64,000 bases of DNA, from NCBI GenBank assembly GCA_038087035.1, contig CP051187.1:3415001-3479000 (forward strand). The letters are read 5' to 3'. Each line of letters begins with the position of its first letter. Position 1 is the first letter of the stretch. The notes beneath the pieces are model-generated. The model made no database searches, was not told the origin of the DNA, and saw only the letters and a program-made list of their open reading frames with translations. The stretch comes from Gloeotrichia echinulata CP02. Its GTDB lineage: Bacteria > Cyanobacteriota > Cyanobacteriia > Cyanobacteriales > Nostocaceae. Shown piece by piece: positions 53,540 through 62,874 of the stretch. The translations under genes and the position numbers were made by a program.

Positions 53540-54757
53540 GTGTTGAAAGCGGTTAAGGTTAGACTTTACCCAACAATCGAACAACAGGAAGCGCTAGCCA
53601 AATCGTTTGGTTGTGCTAGATGGTATTGGAACTATGCCTTAAATGCTTGCATTCAACACTATGAAGAAACAGGAAAATCATTAAAATTAAGTGTCTATAA
53701 GGCTTATCTTCCACAGCTAAAGGTAGAGCATCCTTGGTTAAAAGAGGATTGTTATTCTGCTGTTTTACAGTGCGTAGCAATCAATTTGAACAAGGCTTAC
53801 ACGAACTTCTTTGAGGGTCGAGCTAAGTTTCCCTCTTTTAAATCAAAGCATCACAAACAATCAGTCCAATATCCTCAAAACGTTAAAGTAGTGGGGAAAA
53901 GTTTGGAGATTCCCAAGATTGGTGTCGTGAAAGCAGTTTTTCATAGACCAATTGAAGGGAAACTTAAGACTGTCACTATCAGCAAGACTCCTACAGATAA
54001 ATACTTGGCTTCAATATTGTGTGAAGTTGACGGTGATGTAAGTCAATCAAGTGGTAACAAAATACTAGGTATTGACCTTGGGTTGAAAGACTTTGCTATT
54101 GTTCACGATGGTAATGAAGTCACCAAGTATTCAAATCCAAAACACCTGAAACGCCATGAAAAGAATCTAGCTAGGAAGCAGAAAAAATTTGCTCGTAAAG
54201 TTAAAGGGAGTAATTCCAGAAACAAATATAAAAAACTAGTAGCCAAGGTTCATGAGAGAGTATCAAATTCCCGTCAAGACTTTTTGCACAAACTGAGCAG
54301 GAAGCTGATAGACGAAAGCCAAGTCATCATTGTAGAAAATCTCAATGTTTTGGGAATGGTTCGGAATCGCAAGTTATCAAAATCAATATCTGACGTGGGA
54401 TGGGGAATGTTTGTTAACTTCTGTGACTACAAGTTGAAACATAAAGAAGGACAACTTGTAGAGATTGGAAGGTTTTTTCCTAGCTCCAAAACCTGTTCAT
54501 GCTGTGGTCATGTCCTAGAAGAGTTGACGCAAGACATTCGTGAATGGGATTGTCCTAGTTGCGGCACTCATCATGACCGTGATGGTAATGCAGCACTGAA
54601 CATCAGAAATGAAGGAATTCGGATATTATCTATGGACGGAGGGAACCCCGTTCTTGCTGATGGAGGCTGTGTAAGACCACCTGCTCGCAAGAGTAAGGGG
54701 CAACAGTCATTGAAATCAGAAGCCCACACCGTACCCGGTAGGGTCGGTGTTGGGTAG
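53540..54757 (+). CDS. tnpB: TnpB RNA-guided nuclease, intact
   Basis: 405 residues from the GTG at 53540. A perfect AAGGAGGTGAT ribosome binding site at 53525-53535 rules out the earlier GTG at 53531, which lies inside it. The N-terminal part is VKVRLYPTIEQQEALAKSFG, and RuvC residues are Asp in GIDLGLKDF, Glu in VENLNVLGM and Asp in DRDGNAALNI. The zinc ribbon is CSCCG...CPSCG. The protein belongs to a different TnpB subgroup from those at 3-1178 and 35778-37025. The C-terminal ~40 residues are Gly/Pro/Arg rich and coincide with the right-end hairpin, where the guide RNA scaffold is normally encoded. Confidence 0.92.
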   Translation: MLKAVKVRLYPTIEQQEALAKSFGCARWYWNYALNACIQHYEETGKSLKLSVYKAYLPQLKVEHPWLKEDCYSAVLQCVAINLNKAYTNFFEGRAKFPSFKSKHHKQSVQYPQNVKVVGKSLEIPKIGVVKAVFHRPIEGKLKTVTISKTPTDKYLASILCEVDGDVSQSSGNKILGIDLGLKDFAIVHDGNEVTKYSNPKHLKRHEKNLARKQKKFARKVKGSNSRNKYKKLVAKVHERVSNSRQDFLHKLSRKLIDESQVIIVENLNVLGMVRNRKLSKSISDVGWGMFVNFCDYKLKHKEGQLVEIGRFFPSSKTCSCCGHVLEELTQDIREWDCPSCGTHHDRDGNAALNIRNEGIRILSMDGGNPVLADGGCVRPPARKSKGQQSLKSEAHTVPGRVGVG

Positions 54758-54807
54758 TTCACTAATCAATTCAATATAAAATCTAGAATTTAAAATCCCA
54801 AATCAAA

Positions 54808-56199
54808 ATGGCAAACCTAACTCCTAATTCCAGTTTTAGCGTGACACTCCGTTTGGAGATTCCCAACCGTGTGGGGATGTTGGCGTCGGTAACGCAGGCG
54901 ATCGCCGCTCATGGTGGTAATCTTGGTCAAATCGATTTAATCGAGCAAACTCGCAATGAGTCCACCCGCGATATTAGTGTTGATGCTGCTAGCACCGAAC
55001 ATGCTGAAACCATTGTGCAATCCGTCAAAGCATTACCAGATATTAAGGTGATAAATGTCTATGACCGCACCTTTAATTTGCATCGCGGTGGTAAAATCAG
55101 CATTGTCAGCAGAATTACCCTCAAAACTGTGTCCGATTTGGCAATGGCTTATACTCCCGGAGTCGGCAGAATTTGTCATGCGATCGCCCAAAATCCAGAA
55201 GAGGTTTATAACTTAACTATCAAGAAAAACACTGTGGCGATTGTTACTGATGGTAGTGCCGTTTTAGGATTGGGAAATTTGGGTGCAGCAGCCGCTCTTC
55301 CTGTCATGGAAGGTAAAGCAATGTTATTTAAAGAATTTGCTGGTATTGATGCCTTCCCTATCTGCTTGGCAACTCAAGATACCGATGAAATCGTCCGTAC
55401 AGTGAAAAATCTCGCACCGGTTTTTGGTGGTGTAAATTTAGAGGATATTGCAGCTCCGCGCTGCTTTGAAATTGAACAGAGACTGCGAGAAGAATTAGAT
55501 ATCCCCGTTTTTCATGATGACCAGCATGGTACAGCGATTGTTACCTTAGCAGCGTTGTTTAACGCCCTGAAGCTAGTAAATAAGTCACTAGCAGACATCC
55601 GCATCGTTATCAACGGTGCTGGGGCTGCAGGGATAGCGATCGCCCGCTTATTGCGTAAAGCTGGGGCTGAAAAAATCTGGATTTGCGACTCTAAAGGAAT
55701 TCTCTCGAGCAGTCGCACCGACTTGACAGCACAAAAGCGGGAATTTGCAGTCAAAGCTCAGGGTACTCTGGCGGGTGCGACCCAAGGAGCAGATGTATTT
55801 ATCGGTGTGAGCGCACCGGGAGTTTTGACACCAGAAATGGTACAATCGATGGCGAAAGACGCAATTGTGTTTGCAATGGCAAATCCAATTCCCGAAATTC
55901 AGCCAGAATTAATCACCAAAGATGTGGCTGTGATTGCTACAGGTCGCAGCGACTACCCAAATCAAATCAATAACGTCTTGGCTTTTCCTGGGGTATTTCG
56001 TGGTGCTTTAGATTGTCGGGCAAAGACGATTACTACCACAATGTGTCTGGAAGCCGCAAATGCGATCGCCTGTTTAGTCAAGCCTTCAGACCTGAATCGG
56101 GAACATATTATTCCTTCTGTGTTTGATGAGCGCGTGGCTACCTCTGTAGCTGCAGCTGTACAACAAGCAGCCCGTACAGAAGGGATCGCGGCAAGTTAA
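54808..56199 (+). CDS. Malic enzyme with N-terminal ACT domain
   Basis: 463 residues. Residues 10-85 form an ACT-type regulatory domain (LEIPNRVGMLASVTQAIAAHGGNL). A bacterial malic enzyme core follows: AYTPGVGRICHAI, IVTDGSAVLGLGNLG, GKAMLFKEFAGIDAFP, VFHDDQHGTAIVTLAAL, then an NAD(P)-binding domain with VINGAGAAGIAIARLL and VFAMANPIPEI. It decarboxylates malate to pyruvate and CO2 with NAD(P) reduction; cofactor preference cannot be read safely. The ACT domain suggests allosteric control by a small ligand such as an amino acid. The gene is 50 bp after a tnpB element's gene and is followed after 118 bp by another element, so its promoter is probably within or next to the first. Confidence 0.92.
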   Translation: MANLTPNSSFSVTLRLEIPNRVGMLASVTQAIAAHGGNLGQIDLIEQTRNESTRDISVDAASTEHAETIVQSVKALPDIKVINVYDRTFNLHRGGKISIVSRITLKTVSDLAMAYTPGVGRICHAIAQNPEEVYNLTIKKNTVAIVTDGSAVLGLGNLGAAAALPVMEGKAMLFKEFAGIDAFPICLATQDTDEIVRTVKNLAPVFGGVNLEDIAAPRCFEIEQRLREELDIPVFHDDQHGTAIVTLAALFNALKLVNKSLADIRIVINGAGAAGIAIARLLRKAGAEKIWICDSKGILSSSRTDLTAQKREFAVKAQGTLAGATQGADVFIGVSAPGVLTPEMVQSMAKDAIVFAMANPIPEIQPELITKDVAVIATGRSDYPNQINNVLAFPGVFRGALDCRAKTITTTMCLEAANAIACLVKPSDLNREHIIPSVFDERVATSVAAAVQQAARTEGIAAS

Positions 56200-56317
56200 T
56201 TAATTACTAAGTAGCCTTCATTCCCGGCGTACACCAGGACAGATGAAAATGGGCATGGGGCATCTGTATTCTACATCGATATTGGTCGAAGTATTATTTT
56301 CAGGTCGGCTAATCATG

Positions 56318-57543
56318 TTGACATACTCCCCGCCCTAAAAGGGCGGAGATTCTGGAGTCAAACAGCAATTGCTGGCATGGCCAGTCTAACATCACCTAAC
56401 CCAATGGTTGATGCCCCAACCATTTGAATATTTCTCGCGGCGTTTTCATCACGTCCATTAATTGATTGACAAGATGGACAACGCCACTGTCTTATGGATA
56501 AATCTAGATTCTCTAAAATATGCCCACAATGAGAACACGTTTTACTAGATGGATACCATTGATCTATATAAACAAGTTGTTTGTTTTTCTTTTTAGTTAC
56601 CCATGACAATATTTGGATAAATTCTCCAAAAGCTACATCTGATATTTTTCTACCCCAAAGACGTTGCATACCTTTGAGGTTTAGGGTTTCAAAACATAAA
56701 ACATCAAACTTGTCTGTCAATTCATGAGCTAATTTCCAGAACCAATCACGTCTGCGGTTACAAACATTTTCATGTTGACGAACTAAATTTTTTCTAGCTC
56801 TTTCACGATTATTTGACCGTTTTACCTTTTTGGAGTGGTTCTTACTAGCTTTCCTAATAGCATTCAGAGATTGCTTAAGAAATTGTGGAGAATCAATTAA
56901 AGTTCCATCAGAGCAAGTTAGAAATGTCTTCAATCCGAAATCAAACCCCGCTATTTTACCAGTCGTTGATTTAATTTCTGGTTTTAATTCATTATTAACT
57001 ACAATCACCATAAATAACTCACCTAGTGCAGTGCGTTTAATGGTTAATGTTTTGATTTTGCCCTCTACCTCTCTTGATTTCCAAAATTGATAAACTCGAT
57101 TGGCAATTTTAATTCTATTCCCATTTAAGAGTTTATAACCTGCTTGTTTAAGCGTGAATGATTTGTATTTCTTAACCTTTTTAAAATTCGGTGGTCTGAC
57201 TCCTTTCTTATTATGTTTAAAAAATAATTGGTAGGCTTTCTCTATGCGTTGACAGATATCTTGCACTGCTTTATAACCTATTGATTGCCAAAATTGATGA
57301 CGTTTTCTTAATTTGGCAATATGAGACTGGAGTTTTGCACAGTTTAAGTGTTTGCCCCACATGCGATAGTACCGTTTATGTAGGGCAATACAATGGTTAT
57401 AAATCACCCCTGCGGCGTTGATCATCCGTTTCAGGTGTCTATTCCTTTTGTGTTCGTACAACTTAAACTTTCGTGTAATCATGGCAATATTATATCAAAG
57501 TCGCCCTAGAAGGGCGAGGCTTTAAACCCATTTCTTTGGTAAA
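56318..57543 (-). mobile_element. IS200/IS605-type tnpB element, copy 1 of a near-identical pair
   Basis: The left end is near 57543, where a TTTACCAAAGAAATGGG segment and a GCCTCGCCCTTCTAGGGCGA hairpin precede tnpB. The right end is a hairpin of CCGCCC and GGGCGG (56331-56345) followed by GTATGTCAA, ending at 56318. The same structure occurs on the other strand at 61628-62853. Flanks differ, so these are independent insertions. There is no tnpA. Confidence 0.88.
56358..57482 (-). CDS. tnpB: TnpB RNA-guided nuclease, copy 1
   Basis: 374 residues beginning MITRKFKLYEHKRNRHLKRM. RuvC residues are intact: Asp in AGFDFGLKTF, Glu in LCFETLNLKGM and Asp in GRDENAARNI. The zinc ribbon is CSHCG...CPSCQ. 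It differs from the copy at 61689-62813 only at residues near 39-44 (YYRMWGK versus YESMWSK) and 77-79 (GYKA versus GSQT); the remaining ~290 residues are identical. Length is typical of compact TnpB. This copy lies between the malic enzyme and the CHASE2 kinase genes. Confidence 0.94.
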   Translation of the reverse strand: MITRKFKLYEHKRNRHLKRMINAAGVIYNHCIALHKRYYRMWGKHLNCAKLQSHIAKLRKRHQFWQSIGYKAVQDICQRIEKAYQLFFKHNKKGVRPPNFKKVKKYKSFTLKQAGYKLLNGNRIKIANRVYQFWKSREVEGKIKTLTIKRTALGELFMVIVVNNELKPEIKSTTGKIAGFDFGLKTFLTCSDGTLIDSPQFLKQSLNAIRKASKNHSKKVKRSNNRERARKNLVRQHENVCNRRRDWFWKLAHELTDKFDVLCFETLNLKGMQRLWGRKISDVAFGEFIQILSWVTKKKNKQLVYIDQWYPSSKTCSHCGHILENLDLSIRQWRCPSCQSINGRDENAARNIQMVGASTIGLGDVRLAMPAIAV

Positions 57544-57602
57544 ATCCCACAACAAAACATGAAAACCTCTTGGACGGTTCCCAGTCCCCAGTCCCTGTTC
57601 AA

Positions 57603-59972
57603 CTAAGATGCTTTTTCCCAAGGTGTGGTGGGGGTGTCTGAATCGTTTAAAGATAAAGTATTGATTGGTGAGTCGGTTTTTAACAGAGCTTTTCTGTGTT
57701 GAAAACTGACTAACTCATCGAGTGCGTCTATGACTTCTGATACAGACTGATAGCGCTTTTTATAGTCTTCCCGCACCATTTTACTGATAATTTCTGCTAG
57801 GGGGTGGCTGACTAATGCTTGATTTCTCCATTTCAATTCTTCATTTGCATCTCGATTAAACTCGTGAGGAGATATACCGGTTAAGGCTTTAATTGCAATC
57901 ATACCGAGTGCATAGATGTCACTATTGTATTGGGGACGTCCAAAACATTGCTCGTTTGGTGCATAACCTTTAGTTCCAATCCCGATGGTAAAGGGGGTGT
58001 CTTCAGAATTTTCTATTTGCGGGGTGGTGACTTCTTTGACGGCGCCAAAGTCAATAAGTACCAACTTTGAGTCTGACTGACGGCGGATGATATTGCTAGG
58101 TTTAATATCTCGGTGAATGACGCCGTTTTGATGGACAAATGCTAAGGTTTGCAATAAGTCCCGCAAAATTTCGATCACTGAAGTTTCATCAAGGGTTTTA
58201 CCTGATGGGAGTTCCTGACTCAGAGGATGTCCAACTATATATTCTTGAATTAAATAAAACTCTGTGTCTTCTTCAAAATAAGCTAAAAGCTGAGGTATTT
58301 GGTGATATATGCCCAATTTTTCCAGGGTTTGGGCTTCTGAGTTAAATAAACGTCTGGCGAGTTCGAGGTCTCTAGATTTGGTGTTAGCTGGTTTTAGCTG
58401 TTTGACCACACATAGGGGGTTTCCTGGACGTTGGGTATCTTCAGCAATGTAGGTTTCGCTGAATCCACCGGAACCGAGAACCTGGAGAATTTTGTAGCGT
58501 CCGCTGAGGATGTTTCCCGCGACTGCTAAATCTCGTTGCTGGAGTAGGTTGTGGAGGTCATGTTGTTGGCTGATAATCTCTTGGACAATGGGGGAAGATT
58601 TATATTTCTGAAAAATATCGACTAATTGGCGTTTTTTGATGCTTTCCTTGGCGAAGTCGGTTCCCAAATAAGCAAATCCGCCGAGAATGATCGCTGCGAT
58701 GGGCACAGTTGTGGGGAAAATTAACTCAGCTGATAAAAATAAGATATAGCTAATGCCTGCCCAAATACTGGCAAGGGCGATGCTAGATATCAATCTACTT
58801 ATCCCGGACTTGGTTCTGGTCAAGATTAGGACTTTACCGCCGACGAGGACAAGTACAAACAAACCGCGCCAGGGTAAACTGGTAATTCCTTGTCCAAGTG
58901 TTTTACCTGTCATCAAAGTGGCGATCGCATTGGCGTGAATTTCTACGCCTGACATGGGTTCAGGATACAACCAGTCGTTGACAGTGGCTACGGCATAATA
59001 ATCATTGCCTAACTTGGCTGTGGCGCCTATCAGCACGATTTTATCTTGGAACACCTTTCCCTGTTGTAAATAGTTGTTCCAGTTTGGTGGGTCGAGTACG
59101 TACCACAAGGGAATGATTTTAAATGTTTGGGCTGGTCCGAAAAAATAAATGCGATCGCCCTTGGGTCGAGGATATTTTATTTGGGCGCCATTTAGCACTG
59201 CTTCTTCAAAGGCGGGAATTTTATCGATGAAGGTATCATTTTGGGCTAATAATTTGTTATATTCGCTCGCTAATCGGTGAATTTTCCCGTCAACCTCTAA
59301 AGGAAAATTCACCGTACCTATGGACACCGACTCGGTGCGAAACATTGGTTGTGGTTGCTTGAGTTGGGTGAAAATGCCTTGGTGTGTCAGGGAATCTTCA
59401 TAAACTGCCGCTAAGGTAACTTTGCTACCATACTGTTGTAATGTGCGTTGTAATTGGCGATCGTCGGCAGTACCGTAACTACTTTCACTATCAAAAACCA
59501 CATCCAAGGCGACAGAACGGGCACCAGCCTGCATCAACTTTTCGATAACCTGGGCGTATGCAGCACGTTTAAACGGGAAAGATTTCAGTGATTCCAGGTA
59601 AGCATACTGTTGTGGATTTGCTTTATAGTACTGTTCGGGGAGTGAAATTGACTGATTGTCAATTGCCAAAATCACGATTTCTTCGGGAGGCGCAACTGGT
59701 CCACGCAGTAGAAAAAAACTGCAAATTGCCTGATTTTCTAGCAAGTGAACCAAGCCTACCCCTGAAGCTGTCAGTAGTGCTGCTCCGATTACCACCCCAC
59801 CAGTCAGCAGATGACCCAAGCCAGTCATTAGCCGAGAATGGTGTGCCGATGCTGTGGAAGTTGCTTTTGTTGGTTTTATTGACCTTCTATTGGCAGCAGA
59901 GACATAATTTGTGGTTAATGTAGATATAGGTTCTTCTGCCATATCATGATTTAATGATTGATTTAAGTACAA
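57603..59972 (-). CDS. CHASE2-domain serine/threonine protein kinase
   Basis: 789 residues; the ATG at 59972 is used, though a second Met ten residues later is equally possible. A transmembrane helix (about 53-75) leads into an extracytoplasmic CHASE2 sensor (about 75-365: IVILAIDNQSIS, SVALDVVFDS, DKIVLIGATAKLGND), followed by two or three membrane helices (to about 440). A eukaryotic-type kinase occupies about 492-765: LGSGGFSETYIAED, VVKQL (Lys), HRDIKPSN at about 618, DFGAVKEV and GTKGYAPNE. It should sense an external or periplasmic signal and phosphorylate cytosolic proteins. The linkage is common in filamentous cyanobacteria. It is monocistronic, next to long repeats upstream. Confidence 0.93.
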   Translation of the reverse strand: MYLNQSLNHDMAEEPISTLTTNYVSAANRRSIKPTKATSTASAHHSRLMTGLGHLLTGGVVIGAALLTASGVGLVHLLENQAICSFFLLRGPVAPPEEIVILAIDNQSISLPEQYYKANPQQYAYLESLKSFPFKRAAYAQVIEKLMQAGARSVALDVVFDSESSYGTADDRQLQRTLQQYGSKVTLAAVYEDSLTHQGIFTQLKQPQPMFRTESVSIGTVNFPLEVDGKIHRLASEYNKLLAQNDTFIDKIPAFEEAVLNGAQIKYPRPKGDRIYFFGPAQTFKIIPLWYVLDPPNWNNYLQQGKVFQDKIVLIGATAKLGNDYYAVATVNDWLYPEPMSGVEIHANAIATLMTGKTLGQGITSLPWRGLFVLVLVGGKVLILTRTKSGISRLISSIALASIWAGISYILFLSAELIFPTTVPIAAIILGGFAYLGTDFAKESIKKRQLVDIFQKYKSSPIVQEIISQQHDLHNLLQQRDLAVAGNILSGRYKILQVLGSGGFSETYIAEDTQRPGNPLCVVKQLKPANTKSRDLELARRLFNSEAQTLEKLGIYHQIPQLLAYFEEDTEFYLIQEYIVGHPLSQELPSGKTLDETSVIEILRDLLQTLAFVHQNGVIHRDIKPSNIIRRQSDSKLVLIDFGAVKEVTTPQIENSEDTPFTIGIGTKGYAPNEQCFGRPQYNSDIYALGMIAIKALTGISPHEFNRDANEELKWRNQALVSHPLAEIISKMVREDYKKRYQSVSEVIDALDELVSFQHRKALLKTDSPINTLSLNDSDTPTTPWEKAS

Positions 59973-60285
59973 TGCTTTTATTTATTCAGACCCCGTTTTA
60001 GTGGAATCAGACTTCAATTAGACTTAAATGAAAATCTTATACATTTGTAAATTGTCCTTGATTTCTCAGCTAACTTGCGTTGTCAAACCGGTTTTGACCG
60101 AAATTTTTCATATAAACACAGCCTAATTTAGTTCTGGGAGTCAGAAGCACTCATGGTTCCCAGGATTTGAGCCTGAGATGCTCGACCTTAGCACTTGCTG
60201 ATAGCCAGATTCTACCTTACTTCACAGGTACAGGTACGCTCCTGTGGTTCTCCACTTGAACTAAGCTCTGTCAAGGGTGGTCAAG

Positions 60286-60467
60286 AGTCCAAAGTCCAAA
60301 GTCCAAAGTCCAAAGTCCAAAGTCCAAAGTCCAAAGTCCAAAGTCCAAAGTCCAAAGTCCAAAGTCCAAAGTCCAAAGTCCAAAGTCCAAAGTCCAAAGT
60401 CCAAAGTCCAAAGTCCAAAGTCCAAAGTCCAAAGTCCAAAGTCCAAAGTCCAAAGTCCAAAGTCCAA
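60286..60467. repeat. STRR array: heptamer AGTCCAA, 26 units
   Basis: 182 bp of 26 in-phase AGTCCAA copies without variation. It is followed after six bases by a second heptamer array of different sequence. Confidence 0.97.
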
Positions 60468-60473
60468 AAAATC

Positions 60474-60627
60474 TTGACCTTTGACCCTTGACCCTTGACC
60501 CTTGACCCTTGACCCTTGACCTTTGACCCTTAACCCTTGACCCTTGACCCTTAACCCTTGACCCTTGACCCTTAACCCTTGACCCTTGACCCTTAACCCT
60601 TGACCTTTGACCCTTAACCCTTGACCA
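60474..60627. repeat. STRR array: TTGACCC/TTAACCC heptamers, 22 units
   Basis: 154 bp, 22 in-phase units of TTGACCC with TTAACCC and TTGACCT variants. In the second half TTAACCC recurs nearly every third unit, giving a 21-bp higher-order pattern. The same base heptamer occurs at 12061-12123. Confidence 0.95.
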
Positions 60628-61090
60628 CCATAGCGGAAAATATATGTGCCCACAGAGTAGGTCTTCAGAACCCGTGTTTTGGTTAGCTTCTGCCTATGGT
60701 GCAATATTGTTGCCCATCAAAAAGCGTGTCCTGTTGTTGATGGTACAACCAACCTATAGATGGGTATCAGCCTACATCCTAGTCTAGGACTTATGCTATA
60801 CATCTTTAGGGGTAAACTTAACTGTTATCTAGCCAAGAATGCTGTTATTTAGTCAATTTTATTGGTAGATTTTGATCATGGGGTACAATTTGTGCGCGTC
60901 TGAAATGAAAAATGTTCACCACCCAGCATATTTACTCCATTTTTTCAACTAATTTTATCCAATGAAAGAGGTAAGATAAAAGCTATACATGAATATATAC
61001 TTTATAGATATTAGCAAATTTGTCATTTGAGAATTGCTATAATCTAGTGTTCCCTCTTAAATTTTTTCTATTATTTAGGTGTATTTTTCT

Positions 61091-61612
61091 ATGGGTTCTC
61101 CAATGAATCGTCTGTCTATTTTTGTAGACGGAAACAATATGTTCTATGCTCAACAAAAAAATGGCTGGTTTTTTGACCCAAGGCGAGTCTTAGAATACTT
61201 CAAAAACGAGCAATCAGAAACAACCTTAATTAATGCCTTTTGGTATACTGGCTTAAAAGACCCACAAGATCAACGAGGTTTTAGGGATGCTTTAATCAGT
61301 CTGGGATATACAGTCCGAACTAAGATCCTCAAGGAATATTATGATGACTCATCGGGTCGCTACTCCCAAAAAGCTAATTTAGATATTGAAATTGTTGTAG
61401 ATATGTTTAATACAGTAGATCAATACGATAGAGTAGTTTTATTTAGTGGCGATGGAGATTTTGAAAGAGCAATTGAATTATTACGTTCCAAGAATACGCA
61501 TATTACCGTAGTATCAACAGAGGGGATGATAGCCAGAGAATTACGTAATGCAACGGATAGATATATTGACTTAAATGATATACGAGACTCCATAGAAAAA
61601 ACAGAAGGTTAG
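61091..61612 (+). CDS. NYN-domain (LabA/DUF88 family) protein
   Basis: 173 residues from the ATG at 61091; a GTG at 61079 and an ATG at 61103 are alternatives. The NYN (PIN-like) fold is evident: RLSIFVDGNNMFYA at the start, KANLDIEIVVDMFN, then VVLFSGDGDFERAIELL and VSTEGMIARELRNATD. Conserved Asp residues at the ends of the strands would bind metal as in RNA-processing nucleases. Family members include LabA, which affects circadian-controlled expression in Synechococcus, but orthology is not shown here. The C-terminus is short, without an added RNA-binding domain. It is alone; the following tnpB element lies 16 bp after its stop. Confidence 0.88.
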   Translation: MGSPMNRLSIFVDGNNMFYAQQKNGWFFDPRRVLEYFKNEQSETTLINAFWYTGLKDPQDQRGFRDALISLGYTVRTKILKEYYDDSSGRYSQKANLDIEIVVDMFNTVDQYDRVVLFSGDGDFERAIELLRSKNTHITVVSTEGMIARELRNATDRYIDLNDIRDSIEKTEG

Positions 61613-61627
61613 TACCCTTAACAATTA

Positions 61628-62853
61628 TTTACCAAAGAAATGGGTTTAAAGCCTCGCCCTTCTAGGGCGATTTTGATATAATATTGCCATGATTACACGA
61701 AAGTTTAAGCTGTACGAACACAAAAGGAATAGACACCTGAAACGGATGATCAACGCCGCAGGGGTGATCTATAACCATTGTATTGCTCTACATAAACGGT
61801 ACGAAAGCATGTGGAGCAAACACTTAAACTGTGCAAAACTCCAGTCTCATATTGCCAAATTAAGAAAACGTCATCAATTTTGGCAATCAATAGGTTCTCA
61901 AACAGTGCAAGATATCTGTCAACGCATAGAGAAAGCCTACCAATTATTTTTTAAACATAATAAGAAAGGAGTCAGACCACCGAATTTTAAAAAGGTTAAG
62001 AAATACAAATCATTCACGCTTAAACAAGCAGGTTATAAACTCTTAAATGGGAATAGAATTAAAATTGCCAATCGAGTTTATCAATTTTGGAAATCAAGAG
62101 AGGTAGAGGGCAAAATCAAAACATTAACCATTAAACGCACTGCACTAGGTGAGTTATTTATGGTGATTGTAGTTAATAATGAATTAAAACCAGAAATTAA
62201 ATCAACGACTGGTAAAATAGCGGGGTTTGATTTCGGATTGAAGACATTTCTAACTTGCTCTGATGGAACTTTAATTGATTCTCCACAATTTCTTAAGCAA
62301 TCTCTGAATGCTATTAGGAAAGCTAGTAAGAACCACTCCAAAAAGGTAAAACGGTCAAATAATCGTGAAAGAGCTAGAAAAAATTTAGTTCGTCAACATG
62401 AAAATGTTTGTAACCGCAGACGTGATTGGTTCTGGAAATTAGCTCATGAATTGACAGACAAGTTTGATGTTTTATGTTTTGAAACCCTAAACCTCAAAGG
62501 TATGCAACGTCTTTGGGGTAGAAAAATATCAGATGTAGCTTTTGGAGAATTTATCCAAATATTGTCATGGGTAACTAAAAAGAAAAACAAACAACTTGTT
62601 TATATAGATCAATGGTATCCATCTAGTAAAACGTGTTCTCATTGTGGGCATATTTTAGAGAATCTAGATTTATCCATAAGACAGTGGCGTTGTCCATCTT
62701 GTCAATCAATTAATGGACGTGATGAAAACGCCGCGAGAAATATTCAAATGGTTGGGGCATCAACCATTGGGTTAGGTGATGTTAGACTGGCCATGCCAGC
62801 AATTGCTGTTTGACTCCAGAATCTCCGCCCTTTTAGGGCGGGGAGTATGTCAA
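61628..62853 (+). mobile_element. IS200/IS605-type tnpB element, copy 2, inserted directly before leuA
   Basis: The left end is near 61628 (TTTACCAAAGAAATGGG followed by the GCCTCGCCCTTCTAGGGCGA hairpin), and the right end GGGCGGGGAGTATGTCAA finishes at 62853. It is almost identical to 56318-57543 on the other strand. It fills the entire space between the NYN-domain gene and leuA; only 21 bases separate the element from the leuA ATG, including the ribosome binding site. Confidence 0.9.
61689..62813 (+). CDS. tnpB: TnpB RNA-guided nuclease, copy 2
   Basis: 374 residues, all RuvC and zinc-ribbon residues intact (AGFDFGLKTF, LCFETLNLKGM, GRDENAARNI). Against copy 1 (56358-57482) it shows about ten base changes in the first ~240 bp and none that I found in the stretches compared beyond that; the proteins are identical from about residue 80. 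That uneven distribution suggests recombination. The omega RNA from the right end would carry a guide derived from the first bases after 62853, which here contain the leuA ribosome binding site. Confidence 0.94.
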   Translation: MITRKFKLYEHKRNRHLKRMINAAGVIYNHCIALHKRYESMWSKHLNCAKLQSHIAKLRKRHQFWQSIGSQTVQDICQRIEKAYQLFFKHNKKGVRPPNFKKVKKYKSFTLKQAGYKLLNGNRIKIANRVYQFWKSREVEGKIKTLTIKRTALGELFMVIVVNNELKPEIKSTTGKIAGFDFGLKTFLTCSDGTLIDSPQFLKQSLNAIRKASKNHSKKVKRSNNRERARKNLVRQHENVCNRRRDWFWKLAHELTDKFDVLCFETLNLKGMQRLWGRKISDVAFGEFIQILSWVTKKKNKQLVYIDQWYPSSKTCSHCGHILENLDLSIRQWRCPSCQSINGRDENAARNIQMVGASTIGLGDVRLAMPAIAV

Positions 62854-62874
62854 AAAGGTAAGGAGCAGAAGAAA

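Larger units (their letters stand above)
53269..54757 (+). mobile_element. tnpB element with divergent ribbon-helix-helix gene
   Basis: The unit comprises tnpB (plus strand) and a small DNA-binding protein gene (minus strand) sharing a 61-bp intergenic region with inverted operator-like repeats. The right end is a hairpin CCCACACC...GGTGTTGGG at 54723-54754 overlapping the end of tnpB. The left boundary is not clearly visible, so the start coordinate is that of the small gene. No tnpA is seen. Confidence 0.65.
59973..61090. other. 1.1-kb intergenic region dominated by heptamer arrays
   Basis: Between divergent kinase and NYN-domain genes. Apart from the two arrays (60286-60467 and 60474-60627) it contains a small hairpin CACAGG/CCTGTG at about 60223-60246 and no recognisable gene or RNA. 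Reading frames across the arrays are artefacts, because three heptamers make 21 bases and give in-frame peptide repeats. Confidence 0.7.

Noticed and set aside
60195..60704. Long reading frames on both strands encoding SPKSKVQ-type and DFGLWTL-type repeats
   Set aside because: They are translations of heptamer arrays; three units make 21 bases, so frames stay open by arithmetic. No ribosome binding site or non-repeat domain.
60627..60800. Structured non-coding RNA (for example 6S-like) after the heptamer arrays
   Set aside because: No conserved core motif or consistent fold could be recognised by eye.
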